A stretch of DNA of 64,000 nt from Janthinobacterium rivuli (GTDB lineage Bacteria > Pseudomonadota > Gammaproteobacteria > Burkholderiales > Burkholderiaceae_D): assembly GCF_009208735.1 (NCBI RefSeq), contig NZ_WFLJ01000009.1:124001-188000 (forward strand), read 5' to 3'. The notes under the pieces are model-generated. The model made no database searches and was not told where the DNA came from. It worked only from the letters and a program-made list of their open reading frames with translations. Shown here piece after piece: positions 30,692 through 38,969 of the stretch. Numbering within the stretch: position 1 is the first letter of the stretch; each line of letters begins with the position of its first letter. The position numbers were made by a program, and so were the translations under genes.

Positions 30692-30706
30692 TAGACCAGT
30701 CGTCTA
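30692..30706. promoter_or_regulatory. TetR operator in front of the tetR gene
   Basis: TAGAC (30692-30696) and GTCTA (30702-30706) flank CAGTC, 12 bases upstream of the tetR start. It matches 29997-30011 in both arms and spacing, indicating autoregulation. Confidence 0.8.
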
Positions 30707-30733
30707 GATTAAAGCGAGCCCAGAGAAAAATTC

Positions 30734-30798
30734 TGGGGTCAGACCCTCAAGGCCGCTAACTCAGCGGCTTGCATTCACGGGCGCGGGGGTCTGACCCC
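30734..30798. repeat. REP-like element bounded by inverted TGGGGTCAGACCC / GGGTCTGACCCC
   Basis: TGGGGTCAGACCC (30734-30746) faces GGGTCTGACCCC (30787-30798). Between them GCCGCT-AACTC-AGCGGC (30752-30768) forms an internal hairpin. It has the same terminal motif as 1841-1906 and lies between the tetR promoter and the 3' end of the enoyl-CoA hydratase gene. Confidence 0.75.
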
Positions 30799-30808
30799 GG
30801 CGGTCAGC

Positions 30809-31588
30809 TTAGGCAAACTTCTTGAAATCCGGCTTCCTCTTTTCAAAGAAGGCCGTAAACGCTTCCTTCGCCTCGGCGCCGCCCAGCATGGCGCTGAACA
30901 GTTTGTTTTCGTCGGCGATGGCGGCCTTCATCGGCTCCATGCGGCTTTGCTTCATCAGGCGCTTGGTGGCGCGAATCGAGGCGGCAGGCAGGGCCACCAG
31001 CTTGGCGGCCTGGCCTTGCGCGAAGGTCATCAATTCGTACAGGGGCACGACTTTCGACACGAGGCCCATTTCCAGCGCTTCGCTGGCAGGGAAGGCTTCG
31101 CCCAGCATCAGCTTTTCCGCCGCGCGCGGGTAGCCGGCCAGTTGCGTGAGCAGCAGGCTGGAACCGAACTCCGGGCACAGGCCCAGCTGCGTGAACGGCA
31201 TCGAGAAGCTGGCGTTGTCGGCCGCGTAGACCAGGTCGCAGTGCATCAGCAGGGTCGTGCCGATGCCGATGGCCGGGCCGGAGACGGCCGCCACCACGGG
31301 CTTGCTGCTGCCGTACAGGGCGCGCATGAACTGGAACACGGGGCGGTCGTGGTCGAGCGAGCCATCCTTCGGACGCGCCGTCTTCATGAAATCATCGAGG
31401 TCGTTGCCGGCCGTGAAAATCTCGCGCTTGCCGCAGATCAGGATGGCGCGTACTTCGTCGTCCGTCTCGGCCGCCACCAGCGCATCGGCCAGGGTCTGGT
31501 ACATGGCGCCCGTGATCGCATTCTTGCGTTCCAGGCGGTTGAATTCCAGGGTCAGAATGCCCTCGCTCTTGCTGCACACAATATCCAT
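30809..31588 (-). CDS. enoyl-CoA hydratase/isomerase family protein
   Basis: The 259-residue enzyme has the crotonase fold. The oxyanion-hole regions are REIFTAGNDLDDF and SGPAIGIGTTLLMHCDLVYA, and LGLCPEFGSSLLL carries a catalytic Glu. LCPEFGSS with Glu suits isomerase or hydratase activity. It is the last gene of the beta-oxidation cluster, but a terminator-like hairpin lies just upstream (31597-31637), so it may be expressed at a lower level or separately. The exact substrate is not evident. Confidence 0.9.
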   Translation of the reverse strand: MDIVCSKSEGILTLEFNRLERKNAITGAMYQTLADALVAAETDDEVRAILICGKREIFTAGNDLDDFMKTARPKDGSLDHDRPVFQFMRALYGSSKPVVAAVSGPAIGIGTTLLMHCDLVYAADNASFSMPFTQLGLCPEFGSSLLLTQLAGYPRAAEKLMLGEAFPASEALEMGLVSKVVPLYELMTFAQGQAAKLVALPAASIRATKRLMKQSRMEPMKAAIADENKLFSAMLGGAEAKEAFTAFFEKRKPDFKKFA

Positions 31589-31596
31589 GTCGTCTC

Positions 31597-31637
31597 CAAA
31601 AAAGATAAAGGGCGCCGGGGTAATCCCGCAGCGCCCT
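31597..31637 (-). terminator. intercistronic terminator between thiolase and enoyl-CoA hydratase genes
   Basis: AGGGCGC (31609-31615) and GCGCCCT (31631-31637) pair, with an inner GGG/CCC. On the minus strand TTTATCTTTTTT follows. It is only about 9 bases from the hydratase start, so it probably reduces rather than abolishes read-through. Confidence 0.65.
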
Positions 31638-31662
31638 GTTTTATTGCTTTAGCCCGTCGAAC

Positions 31663-32859
31663 TTAGACGCGTTCAAAAATTCCGGCGGCGCCCATGCCGG
31701 CGCCCACGCACATCGTGACCATGCCGTACTTCTGCTTGGTGCGCTGCAGCGCGTGGATCACGGTGGCCGCGCGAATGGCGCCGGTGGCGCCCAGCGGGTG
31801 GCCCAGGGCGATCGCGCCGCCCATCGGGTTGACCTTCGATGGATCCAGGCCCAGGTCGCCGATCACGGCCAGGGCTTGCGCGGCAAACGCTTCGTTCAGC
31901 TCGATCCAGTCCAGCTGGTCCTGCGTGATGCCGGCGGCGGCGCACGCAGCGGGAATCGCGAATTTAGGACCGATGCCCATGATTTCCGGCGGCACGCCGC
32001 GCACGGCGAACGACGAGAATTTCGCCAGCGGAGTCAGGTTGTGTTCGCGCAAGATCTTCTCGCTGACGATCAAGAGCGCGCCGGCGCCGTCGGACATCTG
32101 CGAGCTGTTGGCGGCCGTGACGGTGCCCTTGGCGGCGAAGACGGGCTTCAGCTTGGCCAGCGACTCCATCGACGAATCGGCGCGCGCGCCTTCGTCGGTG
32201 TCGACCGTGCGGCGGCTCACGTCCACCTGGCCGGTGGCCAGGTTCGGCGTGCGCGTGATGATTTCGACGGGCGTCGTTTCCGCCTTGAAGAAACCGGCTT
32301 GCTGCGCGGCGATGGCGCGGCGGTGCGATTCGACGGAGAACGCATCCTGCTGTTCGCGCGACACTTTCCATTGCTGCGCCACTTTCTCGGCCGTCAAACC
32401 CATGCCATAGGCCATGCCGATGTTTTCATCGCTGAACATGTCCAGGTTCATCGATGGGTGGTGACCCATCATCGGCACCATCGACATCGATTCGATGCCG
32501 CCGGCGATCATCACGTCGGCTTCGCCCACGCGGATGCGGTCGGCCGCCATGGCGATGGCCGTGATGCCCGAAGCGCAGTAACGGTTGACGGTGACGCCGC
32601 CCACGGTTTTCGGCAGGCCGGCCAGCAGCACCGAGTTACGCGCGATGTTGAAGCCCTGCTCCGCTTCCGGGAACGAGCAGCCGATGATGGCGTCGGTGAT
32701 CAGCGCCGGGTCGAGGCCAGGCGCTTGCGCCAGGGCCGATTGCAGCACGCGCACCAGCAGGTCGTCCGGGCGGGTGTTCTTGAACATGCCGCGCGGCGCC
32801 TTGCCGATCGGAGTGCGGGTTGCAGAGACGATGTACGCGTCTTGAAGTTGTTTGCTCAT
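31663..32859 (-). CDS. fadA: acetyl-CoA C-acyltransferase (3-ketoacyl-CoA thiolase)
   Basis: The 398-residue thiolase cleaves 3-ketoacyl-CoA to acetyl-CoA and a shortened acyl-CoA. The acylated Cys is in VNRYCASGITAIAMAAD (~residue 90). The base His lies in GGAIALGHPLGATGAIRAAT, and the second Cys in MCVGAGMGAAGIFE. Length is typical. It follows the thioesterase gene in the beta-oxidation cluster. Its order after the FadN-like gene resembles the Bacillus fadN-fadA arrangement, with the acyl-CoA dehydrogenase placed first. Confidence 0.93.
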   Translation of the reverse strand: MSKQLQDAYIVSATRTPIGKAPRGMFKNTRPDDLLVRVLQSALAQAPGLDPALITDAIIGCSFPEAEQGFNIARNSVLLAGLPKTVGGVTVNRYCASGITAIAMAADRIRVGEADVMIAGGIESMSMVPMMGHHPSMNLDMFSDENIGMAYGMGLTAEKVAQQWKVSREQQDAFSVESHRRAIAAQQAGFFKAETTPVEIITRTPNLATGQVDVSRRTVDTDEGARADSSMESLAKLKPVFAAKGTVTAANSSQMSDGAGALLIVSEKILREHNLTPLAKFSSFAVRGVPPEIMGIGPKFAIPAACAAAGITQDQLDWIELNEAFAAQALAVIGDLGLDPSKVNPMGGAIALGHPLGATGAIRAATVIHALQRTKQKYGMVTMCVGAGMGAAGIFERV

Positions 32860-32927
32860 TTTATGCTTTCAAAGATGTTGAACGAGGTTCGTGTTCTGTC
32901 GAATGTCCGGGGTAGTCAGGTTGCCGC

Positions 32928-33425
32928 TTAGCGCTTCTGCGACAGATACCAGTCCACCGTCACCTGTGCCGCCAGCGTGCCTTCGGAGTCGAAGATATCG
33001 ACCTCCACGGGAAACGCCACCTTGCCATCCTGTGCCAGCTGCGCCTTCAAGGCCGCCAGGTCGCCCGGTACCCGGCCTTCGGCGCGCGTCGCGCCCCGGG
33101 CCACCTTCTGGTACTCGATGCGCGACGATTTGGCCACCGGGCGCAAGCCCAGTATCAGCTCGGCGAAACCGCCAGCCATGGCCGCGCCGGAAGCCGTTTC
33201 GGCCAGGGTAAACAAGGCGCCCGCATGCTGCGTGCCCAGGTGATTATGCAGTTTGGGATCTTCCGGCATCGACACCTTCGAGGTGCCGGCGCCGATGTCG
33301 TCGATGCTGATCCCCAGCAGCCGCACGAAGGGCAAGGTGTCCATCATCTGTTGTTTGATACGGTCATACACCATGCTTGGCCTCACGCGCAGCAATACTT
33401 TAAATACGAGGGACAGGATCGTCAT
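32928..33425 (-). CDS. hotdog-fold thioesterase (DUF4442-like)
   Basis: The 165-residue protein has a hotdog fold: LPFVRLLGISIDDIGAGTSKVSMP, then HNHLGTQHAGALFTLAETASGAAM, where His/Gly and the following Glu of the helix fit the thioesterase site, and KSSRIEYQKVARG. Such genes in beta-oxidation clusters probably hydrolyse acyl-CoA intermediates to relieve CoA sequestration. The start at 33425 gives a hydrophobic N-terminus; ATG within MVYDRIK is a possible alternative. It lies 11 bases after the FadN-like gene. Confidence 0.82.
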   Translation of the reverse strand: MTILSLVFKVLLRVRPSMVYDRIKQQMMDTLPFVRLLGISIDDIGAGTSKVSMPEDPKLHNHLGTQHAGALFTLAETASGAAMAGGFAELILGLRPVAKSSRIEYQKVARGATRAEGRVPGDLAALKAQLAQDGKVAFPVEVDIFDSEGTLAAQVTVDWYLSQKR

Positions 33426-33436
33426 CGACGTTGTGC

Positions 33437-35836
33437 TTAGTTGCGTACCGGCTTACCGGTCTGCATCATGCCCATGATCCGTTCCTGGGTTTTCGGATGG
33501 TTCAACAGCTCCAGGAATGCCTTGCGTTCCATATCCAGCAGCCACTGTTCGCTGACGAAACTGCCCTGGTCCACGTCGCCGCCCGATACGATCTCGGCGA
33601 TCATCTCGCCCAGCTTGAAATCGTGCGCCGAAATGAAGCCGCCGTCGCGCATGTTGACCAGCTGCGCCTTGATCGTGCCCCAGCCGTAACGGCCCGTCAC
33701 CTGGATCAGCGAAGGGAGCGCTGGACGGAAGCCCGCGTCGAACATGGCGCGCGCTTCGACCTTGGCCACGTGCAGCAGCTCGTAGGCGTTGAACACGATC
33801 ACGTCGTCTTCCTTCAGGTAGCCCATTTTCTTCGCTTCCAGCGCCGATTTCGACACGTTGGCGGTGGCTGCATTGGTGAAGCCCGTTTTCAGGAATTGCA
33901 GGATGTCGTTACCCTTGGCTTCCTTGTAGGCGCGCTGCGCCGCTTCCTTCAAGCCGCCGCCGGCTGGAATCAGGCCCACGCCCACTTCCACCAGGCCGAT
34001 GTAGGACTCGATCGAGGCCACGCGCTTCGATGCGTGCAGGGCCAGCTCGCAACCGCCGCCCAGCGCCAGGCCAGCGACCGCGGCGATCACCGGCACGTTC
34101 GCGTATTTCAGCGACATGAAGGTGTTCTGCAGTTCGGCGATGATCGGATCGACGGCTTTCACGCCGCCTTGCATGAACGCCGGCAGGGCCGATTGCAGGT
34201 CGGCGCCGGCCGAGAAGGCACCGCCTTCGGCTGCGTCGGCGTGCCAGATCACCAGGCCCTTGAAGTTCTTCTCGGCTTCGGCCAACGCGAGCTTGAGTCC
34301 GTTAATCACGCCTTCGCCAATCACGTGCATCTTGGTCTTGAACGAGATGATCAGGACGTCGTCGCCCGTATGCCAGACGCGCACGGATTCGTCTTCGAAG
34401 ACGGTGGTGCCGGCGGTCTTGCCGTCGATGGCGCCGCTGCCCAGGACGGGCGCGCGGAATGGCTGGCGGTCGTACACGGCCAGGCTCGAACGGGGCACGA
34501 AGCTGTTCGACACGGCGGAGTAGGAGCCTTCCGGCGTGTGCACGCCGCCTTTTTCAGCGACCGGACCTTCGAATACCCAGGCAGGCAACGGTGCGTTGCA
34601 CAGCGCGTGGCCGGCGTCGATGTCTTCCTTGACCCAGTTGGCCACTTGCAGCCAGTTCGATGCCTGCCACGTTTCAAACGGACCGACGTTCCAGCCGAAG
34701 CCCCAGCGCATGGCGAAGTCGATGTCGCGCGCATTGTCGGCCACGGTGTCGAGGTGGATGGCGATGTAGTGGAAAGCGTCGCGGAAGATCGCCCACAGGA
34801 ACTGGCCTTGCGGATTGGTCGATTCGCGCAGCGCCTTCATCTTCTTGACCGGATCCTTTTCTTTCAGGATGCGGGCGATGATGTCGGCAGCCTTGGCGCC
34901 GCCGGCCACGTATTCACCGGTGGCGAAGTCCAGGCGCAGGATATCCTTGCCGACTTTCTTGTAGAAGCCCGCGCCGCTCTTCTGGCCCAACGCGCCTTTT
35001 TCCACCAGCTGCGCCAGCACGGCCGGCGTCTTGTAGACGGCGGCGAACGGGTCGTTCGGCAGGTAGTCCTGCATGGTCTTGATCACATGGCCCATGGTGT
35101 CCAGGCCAACCACGTCCGCCGTGCGGAAGGTGCCCGACTTGGCGCGGCCCAGCTTGGAGCCGGTCAGGTCATCGACGACGTCCACGGACAGGCCGAATTT
35201 CTCGGCTTCATGCACGATGGCCAGGATGCCGAACACGCCAACGCGGTTGGCGATGAAGTTCGGCGTATCCTTGGCGCGGACCACGCCCTTGCCCAGGGTG
35301 GTGGTCAGGAAGCCTTCCAGCTGGTCGGAAATCTCGGGCTTGGTGAACTCGGTCGGGATGATCTCGACCAGGTGCATATAACGCGGCGGGTTGAAGAAGT
35401 GCACGCCGCAGTAGCGCGATTTCAGGTCGGCGTCGAAGCCTTCGGCCAGCTTGGTGATCGACAGGCCCGAGGTGTTCGAGGCGAAGATCGCGTTCGGGCC
35501 GATGTGCGGTGCGACCTTTTGATACAGGTCGTGTTTCCAGTCCATGCGCTCGGCGATGGCTTCGATGATCAGGTCGCAACCGGCCAGCAGGTCCAGGTTG
35601 TCTTCGTAGTTGGCCACCTGGATCAGCGCAGCGTCATCCTTGTTGCCCAGCGGAGCAGGCGACAGCTTTTTCAGGTTCTCGATGGCGCGCAGCACGATGC
35701 CATTCTTTGGGCCTTCCTTTGCCGGCAGGTCGAACAGCACGACCGGCACTTTCGCGTTGATGCAGTGGGCGGCGATCTGCGCGCCCATCACGCCGGCGCC
35801 GAGGACGGCTACTTTTTTAACGATGAAATTGGTCAT
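33437..35836 (-). CDS. bifunctional 3-hydroxyacyl-CoA dehydrogenase / enoyl-CoA hydratase (FadN-like order)
   Basis: The 799-residue product has the NAD-binding dehydrogenase first (KVAVLGAGVMGAQIAAHC at residues ~8-25) with the HFFNPPRYMHLVEIIP catalytic region (~145) and a second 3HCDH segment. A crotonase domain lies in the C-terminal half: AGLALGGGCELALHASKRV and SYIGLVEVGVGLIPAGGG. This order is opposite to E. coli FadB and matches Bacillus FadN. It performs hydration of enoyl-CoA and NAD-dependent oxidation of the hydroxyacyl-CoA. It lies 14 bases after the acyl-CoA dehydrogenase gene. Confidence 0.93.
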   Translation of the reverse strand: MTNFIVKKVAVLGAGVMGAQIAAHCINAKVPVVLFDLPAKEGPKNGIVLRAIENLKKLSPAPLGNKDDAALIQVANYEDNLDLLAGCDLIIEAIAERMDWKHDLYQKVAPHIGPNAIFASNTSGLSITKLAEGFDADLKSRYCGVHFFNPPRYMHLVEIIPTEFTKPEISDQLEGFLTTTLGKGVVRAKDTPNFIANRVGVFGILAIVHEAEKFGLSVDVVDDLTGSKLGRAKSGTFRTADVVGLDTMGHVIKTMQDYLPNDPFAAVYKTPAVLAQLVEKGALGQKSGAGFYKKVGKDILRLDFATGEYVAGGAKAADIIARILKEKDPVKKMKALRESTNPQGQFLWAIFRDAFHYIAIHLDTVADNARDIDFAMRWGFGWNVGPFETWQASNWLQVANWVKEDIDAGHALCNAPLPAWVFEGPVAEKGGVHTPEGSYSAVSNSFVPRSSLAVYDRQPFRAPVLGSGAIDGKTAGTTVFEDESVRVWHTGDDVLIISFKTKMHVIGEGVINGLKLALAEAEKNFKGLVIWHADAAEGGAFSAGADLQSALPAFMQGGVKAVDPIIAELQNTFMSLKYANVPVIAAVAGLALGGGCELALHASKRVASIESYIGLVEVGVGLIPAGGGLKEAAQRAYKEAKGNDILQFLKTGFTNAATANVSKSALEAKKMGYLKEDDVIVFNAYELLHVAKVEARAMFDAGFRPALPSLIQVTGRYGWGTIKAQLVNMRDGGFISAHDFKLGEMIAEIVSGGDVDQGSFVSEQWLLDMERKAFLELLNHPKTQERIMGMMQTGKPVRN

Positions 35837-35850
35837 ATTTTCCTCAAGTC

Positions 35851-37641
35851 TTAGAACAGGTCTGCGTCGAGTGCCATCAGGTTGGCCGAACCGGAACGCG
35901 CCTGACGGATCAGGGTTGCCGTCTCAGGTTGCAAGCGGGCGAAGTAGAAACGTGCGGTAGCCAGTTTGGCGGTGTAGAAGGTGTCGCCGCTGGATTCTTT
36001 TTCGAGGGCGATCTTGGCCATCTGCGCGAACAGGTAGCTGTAGATCATGTGGCCGACGACGCGCAGGTAAGGCACGCATGCCGCGCCCACTTCGTCCGGA
36101 TTCTGGAATGCCTTCATGCCGATTTCCATGGTCAACTTGGTGACTTTGTCGCCCAGGTCGCCCAGTGGCGTAACGAACTCACTCATCGCTTCATCGGTGC
36201 CGTTGTCTTCGACGAAAGCCTTGATCTTTTCGCCGAACTTGCGCAGCTTGGCGCCGTTGTCGCCCAGGATCTTGCGGCCCAACAGGTCCAGCGACTGGAT
36301 CGTGTTCGTGCCTTCGTAGATCATGTTGATGCGCGCGTCGCGTACATACTGCTCCATGCCCCATTCCGCGATGTAGCCGTGGCCGCCGAACACTTGCATC
36401 GCGTCCGAGGTGGCGATCCACGCGTTGTCGGTGATGAAGGCCTTGATGACGGGCGTCAGCAGCGCCACTTCGTCGGCCGCTTCCTTGCGCACGTCGGCGT
36501 CCGGGTGGTGCAGTTCGCGGTCGATCTGCAGCGCCACGTACGAGGTGAAGGCGCGCGCGCCTTCGGCGTAGGCTTTGCCCGTCAACAGCATGCGGCGCAC
36601 GTCAGGGTGCACGATGATGCGGTCGGCCGGCAGTTCCGGGTTCTTGATGCCGGACAGCGAACGCATTTGCGTGCGGTCCTTGGCGTAGATCAGCGCGTTC
36701 TGGTAAGCGATTTCCGTCAGGCCCAGCGACTGCATGCCCACGCCCAGGCGGGCCGCGTTCATGAAGACGAACATGGCGTTGAGGCCCTTGTTCGGCTGGC
36801 CGATGATCCAGCCTTTCGCGCCGTCCAGGTTCATCTGGCAGGTCGAATTGCCGTGGATGCCCATTTTTTCTTCGATGGCGCCGCAGGTGATCGGGTTGCG
36901 CTCACCGACCGTGCCATCGGCGTTCGGCAGGAATTTCGGCACCAGGAACAGCGAGATCCCTTTCGAGCCTTCCGGCGCGTCCGGCACGCGGGCCAGCACC
37001 AGGTGCAGGATGTTTTCCGCCATGTCGTGCTCGCCGGCCGAGATGAAGATCTTGTTGCCGGTGATGGTCCAGGAACCGTCCGCCTCAGGCAGCGCTTTCG
37101 AGCGCAGCAGGCCCAGATCGGTGCCGCAGTGCGGTTCGGTCAGGCACATGGTGCCCGTCCACTCGCCCGACACCAGTTTCGGCAGGTAGACTTCCTTCTG
37201 GTGGTCGGTGCCGTGTTCCTTCAGGCACTCGTAGGCGCCGTGCGACAGGCCAGGGTACATGGACCAGGCCTGGTTCGACGAGTTCAGCATTTCATAGAAC
37301 GAATTGTTCAGCACGACCGGCAAGCCCTGGCCGCCGTATTCCGGATCGCACGCCAGGGCCGCCCAGCCGCCTTCGACGTACTGCTTGTAGGCTTCCTTGA
37401 AGCCTTTCGGCGTGGTCACGCTTTTCGTGACGGGATCGTGGTGGCAGCCTTCGCGGTCGCCGGAGTGGTTCAGCGGGAACAATACTTCGGAGGTGAATTT
37501 GCCGCCCTCTTCCAGCACCTGGTTGATGATGTCGGCGTCGACGTCGGCGTACGACGGCATTTGCTTCAGTTCTTCTTCCACTTGCAGGAACTCATGCAGG
37601 ACGAATTGCATATCCCGGATTGGCGCGACGTATTGACCCAT
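35851..37641 (-). CDS. acyl-CoA dehydrogenase (FadE-like, long form)
   Basis: The 596-residue flavoenzyme oxidises acyl-CoA to trans-2-enoyl-CoA. It has an N-terminal ACADN-type extension (YVAPIRDMQFVLHEFLQVEEE), then GTMCLTEPHCGTDLGLLRSKA and GNKIFISAGEHDM (FAD/substrate regions), VFGGHGYIAEWGMEQYVRDARINMIYEGTN in parts (catalytic Glu region), and a C-terminal ~130-residue DUF-type domain common to ~600 aa members. It is the first enzyme gene after the TetR regulator (78-base gap) and starts the beta-oxidation set. Confidence 0.93.
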   Translation of the reverse strand: MGQYVAPIRDMQFVLHEFLQVEEELKQMPSYADVDADIINQVLEEGGKFTSEVLFPLNHSGDREGCHHDPVTKSVTTPKGFKEAYKQYVEGGWAALACDPEYGGQGLPVVLNNSFYEMLNSSNQAWSMYPGLSHGAYECLKEHGTDHQKEVYLPKLVSGEWTGTMCLTEPHCGTDLGLLRSKALPEADGSWTITGNKIFISAGEHDMAENILHLVLARVPDAPEGSKGISLFLVPKFLPNADGTVGERNPITCGAIEEKMGIHGNSTCQMNLDGAKGWIIGQPNKGLNAMFVFMNAARLGVGMQSLGLTEIAYQNALIYAKDRTQMRSLSGIKNPELPADRIIVHPDVRRMLLTGKAYAEGARAFTSYVALQIDRELHHPDADVRKEAADEVALLTPVIKAFITDNAWIATSDAMQVFGGHGYIAEWGMEQYVRDARINMIYEGTNTIQSLDLLGRKILGDNGAKLRKFGEKIKAFVEDNGTDEAMSEFVTPLGDLGDKVTKLTMEIGMKAFQNPDEVGAACVPYLRVVGHMIYSYLFAQMAKIALEKESSGDTFYTAKLATARFYFARLQPETATLIRQARSGSANLMALDADLF

Positions 37642-37719
37642 AATTTTCTCCTGAAGGCGATTAGCTAAAGTGTTGTACTTGTAAGTGCGTATGCGTTGTT
37701 GCGGATACTGCCTGACGGC

Positions 37720-38322
37720 TTATTTGCTGGTGACGGAATTCTGGTACGACGCCAGCAGGCGGATAAAGCCCGCTTGCGCCCGTTCGATGCTGCCCGGCAC
37801 GCGCAGGAAGCGCGCGTCGTGATGCAGGGCCAGGATCAAGCCATACATCTCGTACACCAGCTGCTGGGCGTCCGTGTCCGCTTTCAGGTCGCCCGTGGCG
37901 ATCGATTGCTCGACACAGCGCAGCAGCGCGCCCTGCCAGGCCCGCACCATGGCCACCAGGGCTTCACGGATGGGACCGGGACGGTCGTCATACTCGACGG
38001 CGCCGCTGATGTAGATGCAGCCGGAAGCGATTTCCACGCTGACCCGCTTGACCCAGCGCGCAAACATCGATTGCAGGCGCTGGATACCGCGTGGTTCTTT
38101 CATGCTGGGGAAAAAGACTTCTTGCTCGAAACGATAGTGGTAAAGCTTCAGCACTTCCATCTGCAAGTCTTCGCGCGAGCCAAAGTGGGCAAACACGCCC
38201 GACTTGCTCATGTTCATTTTGTCCGCAAGCAACCCAATGGTCAGGCCTTCCAGGCCGTCGCGGCTGGACAAGTCCAGCGCCACGTCGAGGATGGCTGCAC
38301 GGGTCAGTTCGCCCTTGCGCAT
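37720..38322 (-). CDS. TetR-family regulator of the beta-oxidation cluster
   Basis: The 200-residue protein has a TetR helix-turn-helix (residues ~5-50: LTRAAILDVALDLSSRDGLE, MNMSKSGVFAHFGSREDLQ) and a TetR_C domain with PRGIQRLQSMFARWV. Its gene lies just upstream of the fadE-like gene on the same strand. A near-palindrome beside its promoter (38421-38432) suggests autoregulation and acyl-CoA-responsive repression of the cluster, as with PsrA/FadR-type regulators; the ligand is inference. The start at 38322 (MRKGEL) is the first family-consistent Met. Confidence 0.88.
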   Translation of the reverse strand: MRKGELTRAAILDVALDLSSRDGLEGLTIGLLADKMNMSKSGVFAHFGSREDLQMEVLKLYHYRFEQEVFFPSMKEPRGIQRLQSMFARWVKRVSVEIASGCIYISGAVEYDDRPGPIREALVAMVRAWQGALLRCVEQSIATGDLKADTDAQQLVYEMYGLILALHHDARFLRVPGSIERAQAGFIRLLASYQNSVTSK

Positions 38323-38420
38323 GAATTTGACTGAAGTATTCAAGATGTCCGTTCTAAAAGTGATGTTGCCGATTTGGCGGACTGAAGCGAGGGTAAAAAA
38401 AGCACGCTCCGAAAAAATCC

Positions 38421-38459
38421 GAACGCTCGTACTATTATCCACTACCACGTAAAAGTCAA
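38421..38459 (-). promoter_or_regulatory. promoter and operator-like repeat of the tetR-fad cluster
   Basis: On the minus strand TTGACT (38459-38454), a 16-base spacer and TAATAG (38437-38432) form a plausible promoter. Directly downstream GAACG-CT-CGTAC (38421-38432, plus-strand reading) is a palindrome with one mismatch, placed to block initiation when bound. Confidence 0.5.
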
Positions 38460-38579
38460 ACGGGAACTTTAGAGCCGGTGTTCTATTGGTGCAGCGCAGC
38501 ATTCTTTGGCTGCGTGTTTATGGCGATTTCAGCAGGGAAAAAGCGTCGCGCACCCTTGCCCTGCCACAGCAGGCGCGCC

Positions 38580-38969
38580 TCAGGAAAGGTCGCCTGCCTT
38601 GCTCAATTGACGGCGGTCGCGCTTGGTCGGCCGCCCCTTGATGGTGGTGCCCGGCTCGCGGAACAGCTTGCGCTCCTCGGCCAGCTGCTCGCGGCGGGCG
38701 ATGCTGGCCGGCGTTTCGCCATACAGCAGGCGCGCCACAGGCGCCGCGCCGCGCTTGTCGGACAGGCCCAGCACGGCCACCTCCCACGTTTCCGCGCCAT
38801 TGTCGATGGCCAGCTCGTCGCCCACGCGCAGGCTGCGCGCCGGTTTCACGCGCTCGCCGCCCACTTTTACTTTACCCGTGTCGACGGCTTCGCTGGCCAG
38901 CGAGCGCGTCTTGAAGAAGCGCGCCGCCCACAGCCATTTGTCCAGCCTGACCGTTGTCATCTCGTTCAT
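38580..38969 (-). CDS. hslR: Hsp15-like S4-domain RNA-binding protein
   Basis: The 129-residue protein has an S4 domain at the N-terminus (VRLDKWLWAARFFKTRSLASEAVDTGKVKVGG) and a basic C-terminal tail with GTTIKGRPTKRDRRQL, as in E. coli Hsp15. Hsp15 binds free 50S subunits carrying nascent tRNA-peptide and helps recycle blocked ribosomes. The start overlaps the clsB stop (ATGA at 38966-38969), so translation is coupled with the upstream phospholipase-D-family gene. Confidence 0.92.
   Translation of the reverse strand: MNEMTTVRLDKWLWAARFFKTRSLASEAVDTGKVKVGGERVKPARSLRVGDELAIDNGAETWEVAVLGLSDKRGAAPVARLLYGETPASIARREQLAEERKLFREPGTTIKGRPTKRDRRQLSKAGDLS

Noticed and set aside
30734-30798. CRISPR-like repeats in the GGGGTCAGACCC elements.
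   Set aside because: They are inverted, single and scattered, with no regular spacers and no cas genes.
33431-35854. An 807-codon open frame on the plus strand opposite the FadN-like gene.
   Set aside because: It mirrors the codon bias of the real minus-strand gene, its residues are low-complexity (rich in Q, H, R, D, A), and it has no recognisable motif.
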